Part shown: one piece after another, positions 45,632-55,234 of the stretch
How the letters are laid out: each line of letters begins with the position of its first letter
How positions within the stretch are numbered: the first letter of the stretch is position 1
Assembly: GCF_001592365.1 (NCBI RefSeq)
Contig: NZ_BCWU01000006.1
Coordinates: 62,001 to 126,000 of the forward strand
Length of the DNA stretch: 64,000 nucleotides
From: Gordonia hydrophobica NBRC 16057
Lineage (GTDB): Bacteria > Actinomycetota > Actinomycetes > Mycobacteriales > Mycobacteriaceae
Direction of reading: 5' to 3'
Position numbers and translations under genes: made by a program
The notes under the pieces: model-generated
Seen by the model: only the letters and a program-made list of their open reading frames with translations
The model's database searches: none
What the model was told of the DNA's origin: nothing

Positions 45632-45785
45632 GCAACGAGCAACTGCGCCGGTCAGAGGCCCCGAAGTCGACTTATGTCGGCGCGCCGACGGGCCTGCGGA
45701 CACAAGCGACGAGCGGCGTTTAAGGTGGTTCCGACGCCCGGTTGCGACCCGGCGGTCTCGTCCCCCGTTACCGGAGAGTAGGTGC

Positions 45786-46475
45786 TTGAGCGTCGTGGTC
45801 TCGAAGATCGCCACCGGCTATACGACCGATGTGAAGGGCCGACCGTTCCGGCGTCGCCGCATGGTTCCCGCACTGATCGTGGTCGCCGTCCTCGCCGTCG
45901 CCGCCATCACCACCTGGGCCGTGGTGCTGTTCGACGGTGGAGACGACGCCCGCCCCACCGACTGCAGCGATCCGGTCGCCGCGGCGTCGACCGCGTCGGG
46001 AGCCCCGGCGCCGACAGAACTCAAGACGGTCAGCGAAACGGACATGCTCAGCGTCGCGCCGGCCGGGCTGACGACATTCCGCGTCAGCGTGCTCAACGCC
46101 GGCGCTGATCGCGGTGCCGCTCGCTCGGCGAGCGACGATCTCGTCGCGGAGGGCTTCACCCCCGGCGAGCCCGCGTACGGCGACGACACCGTGTACGCCG
46201 ACCGCAGCCTCGACTGCGTCGGCCAGATCCGTTTCGGTCAGGCGGGCCAAGCCGCGGCCGCGGCCGTCTGGCTCGCGGCACCGTGCGCCCAGTTGGTCAA
46301 CGACGGACGCAAGGGCACCGACGTCGACCTCGTGCTCGGCGAGTACTACGCTAGCGATCGTCCCACCCAGGACATGCAAGCAGCACTGGAAGCCCTCCGG
46401 TCGGTGGATCCGAAGAACCCGAAGACGGCGATCGACCGGTCGCTCATCGAGTCCGTGCACAGTCAGAGCTGCTAG
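45786..46475 (+). CDS. cei: Envelope integrity protein Cei (LytR_C domain)
   Basis: TTG 45786 follows GGAGAG with 8-nt spacing; GTG 45795 is an alternative. The 229-residue protein has a short basic N-terminus (KGRPFRRRR), one transmembrane helix (MVPALIVVAVLAVAAITTWA) and an extracytoplasmic LytR_C domain (FRVSVLNAGADRGAARSASD, TVYADRSLDCVGQIRFG, CAQLVNDGRKGTDVDLVLGE) with paired Cys. M. tuberculosis Rv2700 (Cei) is needed for envelope integrity and virulence. It is divergent from the DUF4193 gene across 295 bases. Confidence 0.9.
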   Translation: MSVVVSKIATGYTTDVKGRPFRRRRMVPALIVVAVLAVAAITTWAVVLFDGGDDARPTDCSDPVAAASTASGAPAPTELKTVSETDMLSVAPAGLTTFRVSVLNAGADRGAARSASDDLVAEGFTPGEPAYGDDTVYADRSLDCVGQIRFGQAGQAAAAAVWLAAPCAQLVNDGRKGTDVDLVLGEYYASDRPTQDMQAALEALRSVDPKNPKTAIDRSLIESVHSQSC

Positions 46476-46704
46476 CTTTCCGCCTCTCTCTTCGCCGATT
46501 TTCTGCCAGCACGCCGCGCTCTGCTTTGCGATGCCGACTGCAACAGCCTTCACGGTCCACTGAAAACAGCCTGCGCAGCGCGCTCATTCCTCCCCAATCT
46601 CACCGTTGACCACACCGGTCTCGTCAACGGTTGCTGATTGGTGCCGTCGGTCAGATCCGACACTAGCTGCTGGGTATGACAATGAATTCAATCTTCTCGA
46701 ACTC

Positions 46705-46733
46705 TTGTTCTATTCTTACGTGGCGAATATCAT
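46705..46733 (+). promoter_or_regulatory. Promoter upstream of the second HNH gene
   Basis: TTGTTC, a 17-base spacer, TATCAT in AT-rich DNA. It would produce a leader of about 580 bases before the HNH gene, long enough to hold regulatory structure. Confidence 0.5.
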
Positions 46734-46940
46734 AGTATGTACAGCTTCATCGAGATGACTGGAAGGTCGTCTCGTGTTGTTTGAGAACTTCATAGCCGTC
46801 GCGCACAGGCGACACGGACTGCTTCCGTAGCACGGGGCTTTAAGGGGTGGTCGGTGGGTGCGCACGGAAGCAGGACCGCCGTCGGTTCGAGGGTTCGGCC
46901 GGCAGGGGTTATGCGGATCGACGCCGAATCGTCTCGGGTG

Positions 46941-47024
46941 GCTCCTTGGGTTGGAGTCGCCCCTCGGGTCGGGCTCCTTGGGTTGGAGTCGCTTCTCGAG
47001 TCGGCCCCTTGGGTTGGGGTCGGG
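46941..47024 (+). repeat. 32-bp tandem repeat, two and a half copies
   Basis: Units at 46941-46972, 46973-47004 and a partial one at 47005-47024. Each begins (G)CTCCTTGGGTTGGAGTCGC. The second half differs by a few bases between copies. Confidence 0.75.
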
Positions 47025-47322
47025 CGATGCGGGTGATCTAGTGCTGGGCCTTCGGGTCGGCGGCCTGTCCTGCGACGTCGCCAGACCACCCTGTCTCCTC
47101 GGGTTCGGGTGGGTCTGGCGACAGGGTGACTGCTTGCGTCGGGTTCGGTGTCGTGCGTGTTGTCCAACGTCAGCGGTGCGTCTGTTCTCCTGCTCGGTGA
47201 TCCCGGGCCGGAGGCGATGCTCCGCTACACATTTCAGGGTGCGTTCCCCATCGGGGCGTGCTCAGCCAGGATTGCGGCCCGCATCGGGGGCGTGTTCGCT
47301 AAGGAAGGCAAGGGGGATTGCC

Positions 47323-48690
47323 ATGGCTATTGTCGACGTCATCACTGAATTCGCTGACGCGCTCATCGAAGCGCTCAGCCCACCCACCCTCGCTGCACCC
47401 GGAGGAGAACTCGCCCGTTTATGCGCGACTCCTTCCACTGTCGGTTTCGATGACGCTGTCATCGGGCAGACCATGGTGCAATTGACTCGGGTGGTCAATC
47501 TCGCTGGGACGGCGATGTCGGGACTGACCGACGCCGCCGACCGGGCCGGGTTACCGGCTCGGAAACGAGTCAAAACCAGCACCGACCTCCTCAAACAGTT
47601 GGGGATCACGCCGGCAGCCGCCCATCGATACGCGCGGACCGGGCACGCCGCGCACACGATGCCGGGCGTGATGGTGCACGCGAGGACCGGCGGTGTTCCG
47701 ATCGAACAGCTCGATGCGATCGGAAAAGGCATCACGTTCGTGGGCAAGCGGGTTCCACTGGATGAGGATCGGCGCGCGGATCTGGCGCGGCGACTGTCCT
47801 GCCAGGTCACGCCAGCGGATGTGTCCCAGCGAGCTCGGGAACTCGCTCTCGAATGGGCGCCCGAGATCGACGACACTGACCCGGACGCGATACCGGTCGC
47901 GGAGAATCAGGATCTCAATGAGATGACGTTGGTGACCGGCGAGGATGGTCACACCACCGGGACGCTCGATCTGGACGCGCTGACCGGGGAGGAACTCAAT
48001 CAGGCGCTCGACCCGCTCTGTAAGCCGATTCCGCAGCCCGACGGCTCACGGGATCCACGCACCGCTAAGCAACGTCGATCCGATGCCCTCGCCCATGTCA
48101 TTCGCACCTACCTGAACGGGAAGGACCGGCCGACCGTATCGGGAGGGGTTCTCCCGCACGTCACCATGATCGTCCCGACGCAATGCGGTAACGGCACCAG
48201 CGCACCAGGTTCGGCGCCCGAGAGTTCGTCCCAAGTCGCGTCACTCGGTTTCACCGGCCCGGTGTCCCCGGCGACCGTCGGACTGGTCCTCTGTGAAGCG
48301 GCGATGCGCCGCGTGCTCCTCGACCAGAATTCCGCGCCCCTGGACGTCGGCCGCGAGCACCGCTCGGTGACTGCCGGCCTCCGCCGAGCGCTGGAAGCCC
48401 GCGACCGCGGCTGCGCGTTCCCGGGCTGCGGACGCCCGATCTCCTGGACCGACGCCCACCACTGCACCCCCTGGTCGAAGGGCGGGGACACCTCGATCGA
48501 CAACTGCGTCCTGCTCTGCCGCATGCACCACACCCTGATCCATCAGACCGGCTGGGAAGTGTTCATCTGCCACGACCGCCACCCGTGGTTCCGCCCGCCT
48601 CTCGACCCGCAGCACCCGGACCGCCACCGCGAACCGATTCGCTCCAACGCGAGAAGGACCATGACCGCCGCACCCACGGCAGCAGCGTAA
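47323..48690 (+). CDS. 13E12 repeat family (DUF222) protein with HNH nuclease domain, copy 2
   Basis: ATG 47323 follows AGGGGGA with 6-nt spacing and gives 455 residues; the frame upstream is open but not coding. The DUF222 domain covers residues 1-330 (VVNLAGTAMSGLTDAADRAG, DLLKQLGITPAAAHRYARTG). The HNH domain is C-terminal: DRGCAFPGCGRPISWTDAHH, CTPWSKGGDTSIDNCVLLC, RMHHTLIHQTGW, with all His, Asn and Cys ligands present. It is the same family as the gene at 10603-12219 but clearly diverged from it. It interrupts the cei-suhB neighbourhood. Confidence 0.87.
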   Translation: MAIVDVITEFADALIEALSPPTLAAPGGELARLCATPSTVGFDDAVIGQTMVQLTRVVNLAGTAMSGLTDAADRAGLPARKRVKTSTDLLKQLGITPAAAHRYARTGHAAHTMPGVMVHARTGGVPIEQLDAIGKGITFVGKRVPLDEDRRADLARRLSCQVTPADVSQRARELALEWAPEIDDTDPDAIPVAENQDLNEMTLVTGEDGHTTGTLDLDALTGEELNQALDPLCKPIPQPDGSRDPRTAKQRRSDALAHVIRTYLNGKDRPTVSGGVLPHVTMIVPTQCGNGTSAPGSAPESSSQVASLGFTGPVSPATVGLVLCEAAMRRVLLDQNSAPLDVGREHRSVTAGLRRALEARDRGCAFPGCGRPISWTDAHHCTPWSKGGDTSIDNCVLLCRMHHTLIHQTGWEVFICHDRHPWFRPPLDPQHPDRHREPIRSNARRTMTAAPTAAA

Positions 48691-48750
48691 GCCGCCGCAC
48701 AAGCGCACGACGTCGACCCGCACGACGCAGGAAGCAGCGCGGGGAGGGGC

Positions 48751-48833
48751 GGAGTGGTCACGACCGCCGAGCTCTCCGCAGGGACGAGGCGCTAGCCGAG
48801 GAGCGAGGACTGCCGAGGCGGCGTGACCACTCC
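48751..48833. repeat. Long interrupted palindrome after the HNH gene
   Basis: GGAGTGGTCACG...CCGCC at the left is matched by GGCGGCGTGACCACTCC at the right: 12 bp perfect outer stem plus CGCC/GGCG, enclosing the REP-like core GACGAGGCGCTAGCCGAGG. It lies 60 bases after the HNH stop and may terminate or mark the end of the 13E12 element. Confidence 0.65.
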
Positions 48834-48840
48834 GCCGCTC

Positions 48841-48938
48841 CCCGCGCGGGCGCAACCCTTCACGCCGCTCCCCACGCGGACGTGACCACCCTGTCCCTGC
48901 CCGCGCGGGCGCAAACATTCACGCCGCTCCACACGAGG
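48841..48938 (+). repeat. 59-bp-period direct repeat
   Basis: CCCGCGCGGGCGCAA followed by TTCACGCCGCTCC occurs at 48841 and again at 48900 with a few changes. It continues the repetitive tail of the 13E12 region up to the suhB stop. Confidence 0.65.
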
Positions 48939-48964
48939 AGGCGGGCAAACACCCGCCACCCCCT

Positions 48965-49849
48965 CTACCCCGTCGGCAGCGCGTCGCAGGCGCCGATCTG
49001 GTCGAGCGTTGCAATGAAGGCGTCGGCGATGCCAGGTGCCGCAGCGATCGTGGCGTGTCCGTCGTCGGCGCGGGAGTCCGCGGGAGGTAGCACCACCCGC
49101 GCTCCTGCTTCCGCCGCAATCAGCCCGCCCGCTGCCCAGTCCCAGGGACTCAGGCCGTGTTCCACGTGCGCATCCACCGCGCCGGAGGCCACCATGCAGA
49201 GGTCGATCGCGGCAGCGCCGACGCGCCGGATGTCCCGAACCTGCGGCAGCAGCGCGCCGATCAACGCGCCCTGTCTGGTGCGTCGCTCCTGCGAGTAGGC
49301 GAAGCCGGTGGCGACGAGGGCCAGGCCGACATCGGTGATCGGATTACACGACAACCGCACGGCGTCGTCCTTCTCGCCGCCCAATCCGACGGCCCAGGCG
49401 CCTTCGCCCTCCGCCGCCCAGTAGGTGACGCCGCGAGCCACGTCGACCACCGCTCCGGCCACTGACCGACCGTCGACCTGCGCTGCGACTGATACCGCGT
49501 AGGCCGGAATCCCATACAGGAAGTTGACCGTCCCGTCGATCGGGTCCACGACCCATCGCACCCCGCTCGGCACTGCCACGGATCCGCCCGCCTCTTCGCC
49601 GAGGACCTCGTCGGACGGTCGCTCCCGGTGCAGCAGGTCGCGGATGAGGATTTCGGTCTCGGTGTCGGCGACGGTCACCGGATCGGTCGGAGTCGACTTC
49701 GACGACACCGCGTCATCGGCGGTCCGGGTGCCGGTCGGCATGAAGAGTTCAGTGCGTCGGTCGCGAACGTGCTCGGCGGCTCGCTCGGCGACGCGGACGG
49801 CGATAGTTGCGAGTTCGGTGGGCGCAGCAGAATATTCAGGAGACCTCAC
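48965..49849 (-). CDS. suhB: Inositol-1-monophosphatase family protein (SuhB)
   Basis: GTG 49849 is six bases after a minus-strand TAGACT (49856-49861), so the message is likely leaderless. The 294-residue metal-dependent phosphatase carries [27 protein letters not shown] and [20 protein letters not shown], the three sets of metal-binding acids. It dephosphorylates inositol monophosphate, giving inositol for phosphatidylinositol and mycothiol synthesis. The order suhB-ppgK-sigA equals Rv2701c-Rv2702-Rv2703. suhB and ppgK start 72 bases apart and diverge. Confidence 0.93.
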   Translation of the reverse strand: MRSPEYSAAPTELATIAVRVAERAAEHVRDRRTELFMPTGTRTADDAVSSKSTPTDPVTVADTETEILIRDLLHRERPSDEVLGEEAGGSVAVPSGVRWVVDPIDGTVNFLYGIPAYAVSVAAQVDGRSVAGAVVDVARGVTYWAAEGEGAWAVGLGGEKDDAVRLSCNPITDVGLALVATGFAYSQERRTRQGALIGALLPQVRDIRRVGAAAIDLCMVASGAVDAHVEHGLSPWDWAAGGLIAAEAGARVVLPPADSRADDGHATIAAAPGIADAFIATLDQIGACDALPTG

Positions 49850-49920
49850 GCTTAAAGTCTAGAGTGACCTTCCAAGTCGGATCGTCGTCACGGCTTCCAC
49901 CTGCTGAGAAAGGCGGACCA

Positions 49921-50727
49921 TTGTCCAACGCACGGGTCACTGTGTTGGCCTCCGATCATTCCCCCAGTCCTTCGTCGCACACGGGCTTCGGCATCGACAT
50001 CGGCGGCTCGGGCGTCAAAGGCGCGATGGTCGACCTGCGGACCGGCGAGTTCGTCGGCGACCGGCACCGCATCCCCACCCCGCAGCCCGCCACACCGGCC
50101 GCGGTCGCCGACGCGTGTGCCGAAATCGTCGAGCACTTCGGCTGGACCGGTCCGGTCGGGCTCACCGTGCCCGGGGTGGTCCGGAACGGCGTCATGCGCT
50201 CGGCGGCCAACATCGACGACAGTTGGAAAGGCACCGACCTCACGGCGCTGTTCAGCGAACGGCTCGGCGGCCGCCGCGTCTCGGTGCTCAACGACGCCGA
50301 TGCGGCCGGTATCGCCGAGCATCGCTTCGGAGGCGGCGCCGACACCTCTGAGGGAACCGTCATTCTGCTGACGTTCGGTACCGGCATCGGATCGGCCCTG
50401 ATCTACAACGGCACGCTGATTCCCAACACCGAGTTCGGCCATCTCGAGGTGGACGGCAAGGAAGCCGAGCATCAGGCGTCGGCCAAGGTCCGCGACGACA
50501 AGGGGTGGACACTCGCCAAATGGAGCAAGAAGGTCTCGAAGGTCCTGCACCACTACGAGGCGATCTTCTCCCCCGAGCTCTTCATCGTCGGTGGCGGCAT
50601 CAGCCGCAAGGGTGATCAATGGATTCCGCTGTTGACCAACCAGACGCCGGTCGTCGCAGCGAAACTGCGCAACACCGCGGGGATCGTCGGTGCGGCGATC
50701 GCCGTCGACGAGGGCCTTTCGTTCTGA
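49921..50727 (+). CDS. ppgK: Polyphosphate glucokinase
   Basis: The longer frame from 49807 overlaps suhB, so TTG 49921 after GAAAGGCGG is preferred, giving 268 residues against 265 for the M. tuberculosis enzyme. It is a ROK-fold kinase: phosphate 1 loop [51 protein letters not shown], and [19 protein letters not shown]. It phosphorylates glucose with polyphosphate or ATP. It precedes sigA by 188 bases on the same strand. Confidence 0.93.
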   Translation: MSNARVTVLASDHSPSPSSHTGFGIDIGGSGVKGAMVDLRTGEFVGDRHRIPTPQPATPAAVADACAEIVEHFGWTGPVGLTVPGVVRNGVMRSAANIDDSWKGTDLTALFSERLGGRRVSVLNDADAAGIAEHRFGGGADTSEGTVILLTFGTGIGSALIYNGTLIPNTEFGHLEVDGKEAEHQASAKVRDDKGWTLAKWSKKVSKVLHHYEAIFSPELFIVGGGISRKGDQWIPLLTNQTPVVAAKLRNTAGIVGAAIAVDEGLSF

Positions 50728-50799
50728 TTTCTGCTGGATTCGGGCTTGTTCTGACGGACCAGAACCGGTAGGCGCATGTGCTCTCGGCAACGTTGTCGT

Positions 50800-50805
50800 T
50801 ACAAT
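50800..50805 (+). promoter_or_regulatory. -10 element upstream of sigA
   Basis: TACAAT, about 110 bases before the sigA start, inside the 188-base gap after ppgK. No convincing -35 at 16-18 bases. Confidence 0.4.
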
Positions 50806-50915
50806 GGAACACATCGGTCCCGCACCGAAGCTCTCAAGCCCCTTCGCCCACGGCGACGTGTCCCCACGACACGTGCCTTGCCGTGCCGCCCGTGATTTCT
50901 GTCGAAAGGTTGTAA

Positions 50916-52295
50916 GTGGCAACCACCAATTCCACCGACGTAGCAGCTGAAGCCACCGGAGACGTGCCGGTCGCCGCCAAGAAGGCGCCCGCCAAGAAGG
51001 CACCGGCCAAGAAGGCGCCAGCGAAGAAGGCTGCCGCCAAGAAGACCGCGGCGAAGAAGACCGCGCGCAAGACGGCTGCCAAGAAGACCGCCGCCAAGCG
51101 CGCGAGCACCAAGGCTGCCGACCCGTCGGTGGATGCCGACGAGACCGAGCAGGGCGAGGGTCTCGACGACGTCGACGATTCACAGATCAACCTCGCCGAC
51201 GAGGACCTGGTCGTCGACGATGATGACGACGACGCGGACGAGAAGCCCGCGCCGGCCAAGGGCCGGGCCGCGGCGAAGTCGACCAAGAAGAAGGACGAGC
51301 CGAAGCCCGACTTCGTGTGGGACGAAGACGAGTCGGAAGCACTCCGTCAGGCGCGCAAGGACGCCGAGCTCACCGCGTCCGCCGACTCGGTCCGCGCGTA
51401 CCTCAAGCAGATCGGCAAAGTGGCCCTCCTCAACGCCGAGGAGGAGGTGGAACTCGCCAAGCGCATCGAGGCCGGGCTGTTCGCCACCGAGCGTCTGCGC
51501 CGGGTCATGGAGTCCGGCGAGAAGCTGTCGGTGGCCCAGCGTCGCGACCTGTCGTGGATCTCGCGCGACGGCAACCGCGCCAAGAACCACCTGCTGGAGG
51601 CCAACCTGCGACTCGTCGTCTCGCTGGCCAAGCGGTACACCGGCCGCGGCATGGCGTTCCTCGACCTGATCCAGGAAGGCAACCTGGGTCTGATCCGCGC
51701 GGTCGAGAAGTTCGACTACACCAAGGGCTACAAGTTCTCGACGTACGCCACCTGGTGGATTCGGCAGGCGATCACCCGCGCCATGGCCGACCAGGCGCGC
51801 ACCATCCGCATCCCGGTCCACATGGTCGAGGTCATCAACAAGCTGGGCCGCATCCAGCGCGAGCTGCTCCAGGACCTCGGCCGCGAGCCGACCCCGGAAG
51901 AGCTCGCCAAGGAAATGGACATCACGCCGGAGAAGGTGCTGGAGATCCAGCAGTACGCCCGCGAGCCCATTTCGCTCGACCAGACCATCGGCGACGAGGG
52001 CGACAGTCAGCTCGGCGACTTCATCGAGGACTCCGAAGCAGTCGTCGCCGTCGACGCCGTCAGCTTCACCCTGCTGCAGGACCAGTTGCAGGACGTGCTC
52101 GACACGCTGTCCGAGCGTGAGGCAGGCGTCGTGCGGCTGCGCTTCGGCCTGACCGACGGTCAGCCGCGCACCCTGGACGAGATCGGCCAGGTCTACGGCG
52201 TCACCCGCGAGCGCATCCGTCAGATCGAGTCGAAGACCATGAGCAAGCTCCGCCACCCGAGCCGCTCGCAGGTCCTGCGCGACTACCTGGACTAG
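50916..52295 (+). CDS. sigA: Principal RNA polymerase sigma factor SigA
   Basis: GTG 50916 follows AAAGG. The 459-residue protein has a Lys/Ala/Pro-rich N-terminus (repeats of KKAPAKK), an acidic stretch ([15 protein letters not shown]), and then the conserved core: region 1.2 [20 protein letters not shown], region 2 [20 protein letters not shown] and [16 protein letters not shown], region 3 [20 protein letters not shown], and region 4.2 [20 protein letters not shown]. It directs housekeeping transcription. The lysine-rich N-terminal extension is typical of the group. Confidence 0.97.
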   Translation: MATTNSTDVAAEATGDVPVAAKKAPAKKAPAKKAPAKKAAAKKTAAKKTARKTAAKKTAAKRASTKAADPSVDADETEQGEGLDDVDDSQINLADEDLVVDDDDDDADEKPAPAKGRAAAKSTKKKDEPKPDFVWDEDESEALRQARKDAELTASADSVRAYLKQIGKVALLNAEEEVELAKRIEAGLFATERLRRVMESGEKLSVAQRRDLSWISRDGNRAKNHLLEANLRLVVSLAKRYTGRGMAFLDLIQEGNLGLIRAVEKFDYTKGYKFSTYATWWIRQAITRAMADQARTIRIPVHMVEVINKLGRIQRELLQDLGREPTPEELAKEMDITPEKVLEIQQYAREPISLDQTIGDEGDSQLGDFIEDSEAVVAVDAVSFTLLQDQLQDVLDTLSEREAGVVRLRFGLTDGQPRTLDEIGQVYGVTRERIRQIESKTMSKLRHPSRSQVLRDYLD

Positions 52296-52314
52296 TTCGG
52301 ACTTCGCCGTCGGT

Positions 52315-53514
52315 TCACTCGACGGCCCCACCGTCGGAAGAACCCGGGACATCGCGCGCGTCGCGGTGTCCCGGGTTCTCTGCACGGTAGCGCTCGGCGG
52401 CCTCGATCGCGCGCGTCGCGGCCGCGTCGATCGCCGCCACGATGCGCGGTGGGGCGTACAGGGCTCCGGTGTCGACGAGTTCGTCCATGATCGCCTTCAT
52501 CTGCCGCAGATACGCCGCACGTTCTGTCGGTTCGGCCGTGCCCTCGGCATGCCGCAGAAGTTTGGCCGCCAAGTCCAGCTTGCGCCGATCGCTCGGGTCC
52601 AGGTAGCTGGTGCCCTCGCGTTTCGCAGAACGCTCAGCCGTCGCCCAGTCGACGGCGAGACGTCTCACCGCATCGCGATACGCCGCAGCGAAGGCCGGAT
52701 CGGTCGGCATGGTGTCGGTGCGCAACGCGTTCGCCTCCCCCAGCGACTCGTGGAAGCGGGCAGTCGCCGGATGCGTGATGTCGCTCAGCGCTGGATAGCG
52801 CATGACTGTCATCGGCTCGGTCTCGTACGGGAGATAGGCGAGCAGCAGCTCGTCATGGGTGCGTTGCGCCGCCTCCCACAGTTTCTCGTCGGACGTCGGT
52901 GCAGGACGCGTCGGCGAATCGTGAACGGTCGCCTCGACCGTCGCGCGCTGCTCAAGACCCAGTTCGCGCATGATGTGGTCGTGGACCGGATTGTTGTGAT
53001 TGTCGACGGCGACGCAGAACACCTCACCGCTGCGCACGGCGATCTCGACGAAGTGCCGACCGGCCCGCCGGAAATCATGATCAGGCACCGCGCCCCGAGT
53101 CTCCCCGTCCCACGGGTGCTCGCTCAGGGTGACGCGCGTGATGGCGGTTCGCGGGAACTGATAGGTGCGTCGCGGCCAGTTCCCCACCATCGCGTGGGTC
53201 GGATTGAGCTGGATCCCGAGTCTGGGCGTCCGATAGCGCGTCGCCATGAGGAGCACGCCCGCCGCGATCATCATCACGACGGCGAGCACGAACCCGACGA
53301 CGGCGTCATCGCGCCCGAACTCCACCCACCCCCAGGTACCCAGCCCGAGAACCGCCGCAGCACCGGCGCCCGCGGCGATCGGCGCGGCCTGGTCCCGGCC
53401 GACGGTGACATACGCGCCGTACCGGAGGTCGTCGAGGTCGTCGCCGGAGGTGCTGACGACCGGCGGCCGCCCCGCTGCAGTCGAAGTGGCCTGTCGCCCA
53501 TCAGGTTCCCTCAT
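52315..53514 (-). CDS. Hypothetical two-helix membrane protein
   Basis: The frame extends to 54039 antisense to the next gene, but ATG 53514 (MREPDGRQATSTAAG) is the sensible start, giving 399 residues. A Gly/Ser-rich N-terminus is followed by two transmembrane helices (about residues 45-65 and 72-92, the second VVGFVLAVVMMIAAGVLLMA). A soluble domain follows (RTPRLGIQLNPTHAMVGNWP, FVEIAVRSGEVFCVAVDNHN), then a helical C-terminal half ending in a Ser/Gly/Asp-rich tail. I do not recognise the family. It is divergent from the next membrane protein, with 54 bases between starts. Confidence 0.65.
   Translation of the reverse strand: MREPDGRQATSTAAGRPPVVSTSGDDLDDLRYGAYVTVGRDQAAPIAAGAGAAAVLGLGTWGWVEFGRDDAVVGFVLAVVMMIAAGVLLMATRYRTPRLGIQLNPTHAMVGNWPRRTYQFPRTAITRVTLSEHPWDGETRGAVPDHDFRRAGRHFVEIAVRSGEVFCVAVDNHNNPVHDHIMRELGLEQRATVEATVHDSPTRPAPTSDEKLWEAAQRTHDELLLAYLPYETEPMTVMRYPALSDITHPATARFHESLGEANALRTDTMPTDPAFAAAYRDAVRRLAVDWATAERSAKREGTSYLDPSDRRKLDLAAKLLRHAEGTAEPTERAAYLRQMKAIMDELVDTGALYAPPRIVAAIDAAATRAIEAAERYRAENPGHRDARDVPGSSDGGAVE
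52340..52378. terminator. Hairpin downstream of sigA, inside the convergent gene
   Basis: GAACCCGGGACA, a 15-base GC-rich turn, TGTCCCGGGTTC: a perfect 12-bp stem 45 bases after the sigA stop. It lies in the last codons of the convergent membrane-protein gene. Confidence 0.6.
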
Positions 53515-53568
53515 GTCTTCGATATAACTACATCGTCGGCCGCGCGTACATCGTGTTAGCCTCTGACG

Positions 53569-55230
53569 ATGCCCCTGGTCACCCGTCGGTTCTCCCCGAG
53601 GGCCACCGCGATCGGGGTCGTCACGGGCGTCGTGTCGTTCACCGGACTGTCCGTCACCGCCGACAACTCCGCACTGCCAATCCAGATCGCCGGACTGATT
53701 CTGGCCGGTGCGGCACTGGTGACCGGCTCGCGCCGCTTGCGGGGTGCAGACTGGGTCCGATCGACATATCCCGACCTCGCCGAAGGCGGCCCCTTCTTCG
53801 AATCCGGTGCGTCGCCACGACATGCCGCGGTCCATTCGGTGGAGACCGACCTCCACGGCACCGACCGCACAACACGGTTCGGGATGACCGTCGTCGACGA
53901 GCAGCACCCGTCGTCGTCGTACGTCACCTCGACCAGGACCGATGCGTCGCCTGAACTGCTCGCGGCGGCCGTGCAGGATCGCCCGCGAGCGACCGTGCGT
54001 GAAGTACGGGGCCTGCCGGGCGCCGTTCGCATGACCCACGAACTGCAGCAGTACGGCGCCAAGCTGGCCAGATCGATCCCCGACGACATCCCAGCGCAGC
54101 AGGTGTTCACCGTCCCCCGCGACGGCGTGGTGGCTCCGCGATGGGTCACCGCCTGCTTCTGCGTGGCGGTCGCCCTCAGCGGTGGGGCTACCGCTGCCGT
54201 CCTACCGAGCACGTCGGCCATCGGCGACGTCTTCTCACAGGTGAGCCCGGCGAGCGACGGCCCCTCCGACGCCGGGACCGGGTCACCGACGCCCACCGTC
54301 GACAGCGCGATCGGCCGGTTCGGCCTCGACGCGTTCAAGGGCTTGGCGGCGCTGGCGGAGAAGGACGCGCCCGGCAGCACCGGATACGTTCTCGACATCG
54401 AGTTCCGCGGCTCCACGATGCGGCTGGACGTCCTCGACAGAGCGACGTCGCAGCGGAACGTCTACCGTGCCGACCAGAACGACGACGGCGACTTCGACGT
54501 CGACGAGGTTGAGATCACCCTTGGAACCAGCTCCGACAGTTCTGCGCGCATCCGCAACTCCTTCCCCATCGCGACGGTCGATCCCGCGATCGTCGTGCAG
54601 GCGTACGACGAGATCACCACGACTGCCGGGGCCGAGCAGTCCGGCCAGGATCGCGTCGAGATCACCAAGGAGTCGCCCGACGACGAGCCGCTCATCACGG
54701 TGCGGATCAAGGCGGGCGACTTCGACGCGAAGCTGGACGGCACCGTCGCCCCCATCTTCGATGCCGAGGACACGGCGACCCTGCTGGCGCAGACCGCCGC
54801 GCTCCTCCCGCTGGTCGACGTCGAGCCGAACGAATCACGCATTCAAAGCCTCGCCATCGGAGACAGTTCGACAGCCATCGACCTGACCGCCTATCCCGCT
54901 GCCAAGCGCGGGGCGAGTTCGCACGTGACAGTGAGCTCCGGACACTTTCCGCAGGTCACCACCGACACGGACCCGCCGAATTACGAGCGCGACGAGTTCT
55001 TCGCCCTGTCGCAGATCACCCTGGTGCGCCTGGACGCCATCGTTCGGGCGAATGCCGCCCGGGTCGGTGCAGAGCCCGCCGACACCGCGTCTGCGAAATT
55101 TGAGATCACCAAGCGACAGCTCTCCGGCGCCGACCGCGACTCCGCACCCGTCCTGCAGATCCAAGTGACGTTCCCGACGATGAGCGACAGCCGAGGGACC
55201 TACCTGGCGGACGGCACCTTCGTCGCCTAG
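53569..55230 (+). CDS. Hypothetical membrane protein with large extracytoplasmic domain
   Basis: ATG 53569 is six bases after TAGCCT (53557-53562), leaderless. The 553-residue protein has two N-terminal helices (residues 12-28 and 37-53), a cytosolic stretch, a third helix near 190-210 (WVTACFCVAVALSGGATAAV), then a large outer domain of repeated strand-rich segments (TGYVLDIEFRGSTMRLDVLD and similar). No known domain is recognised; adhesion or wall sensing is only a guess. The stop codon TAG is part of the CCTAGA target duplicated by the IS481-type element, so the gene itself was left intact. Confidence 0.65.
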   Translation: MPLVTRRFSPRATAIGVVTGVVSFTGLSVTADNSALPIQIAGLILAGAALVTGSRRLRGADWVRSTYPDLAEGGPFFESGASPRHAAVHSVETDLHGTDRTTRFGMTVVDEQHPSSSYVTSTRTDASPELLAAAVQDRPRATVREVRGLPGAVRMTHELQQYGAKLARSIPDDIPAQQVFTVPRDGVVAPRWVTACFCVAVALSGGATAAVLPSTSAIGDVFSQVSPASDGPSDAGTGSPTPTVDSAIGRFGLDAFKGLAALAEKDAPGSTGYVLDIEFRGSTMRLDVLDRATSQRNVYRADQNDDGDFDVDEVEITLGTSSDSSARIRNSFPIATVDPAIVVQAYDEITTTAGAEQSGQDRVEITKESPDDEPLITVRIKAGDFDAKLDGTVAPIFDAEDTATLLAQTAALLPLVDVEPNESRIQSLAIGDSSTAIDLTAYPAAKRGASSHVTVSSGHFPQVTTDTDPPNYERDEFFALSQITLVRLDAIVRANAARVGAEPADTASAKFEITKRQLSGADRDSAPVLQIQVTFPTMSDSRGTYLADGTFVA

Positions 55231-55231
55231 A
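55226..55231. repeat. Target site duplication, left (CCTAGA)
   Basis: Directly abuts the left terminal repeat; it includes the stop codon of the upstream membrane-protein gene. Confidence 0.85.
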
Positions 55232-55234
55232 TGT

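Larger units (their letters stand above)
46476..47322. other. Intergenic region upstream of the second HNH gene
   Basis: About 850 bases. The first part is AT-richer than the rest of the window and contains a good promoter (46705-46733). The second part, from 46850, is GT-rich and holds short tandem repeats (46941-47024). The HNH reading frame stays open back to 46858, but without a ribosome-binding site or family similarity, so this is not counted as coding. Confidence 0.55.

Noticed and set aside
46858-47322. 155-codon N-terminal extension of the second HNH protein
   Set aside because: No ribosome-binding site, repeats in the DNA, and no DUF222 similarity; ATG 47323 has a good site.
54835-55231. 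Continuation of the transposase frame beyond the element
   Set aside because: It runs antisense through the end of the 553-residue gene only because the transposase frame has no stop before the terminal repeat.
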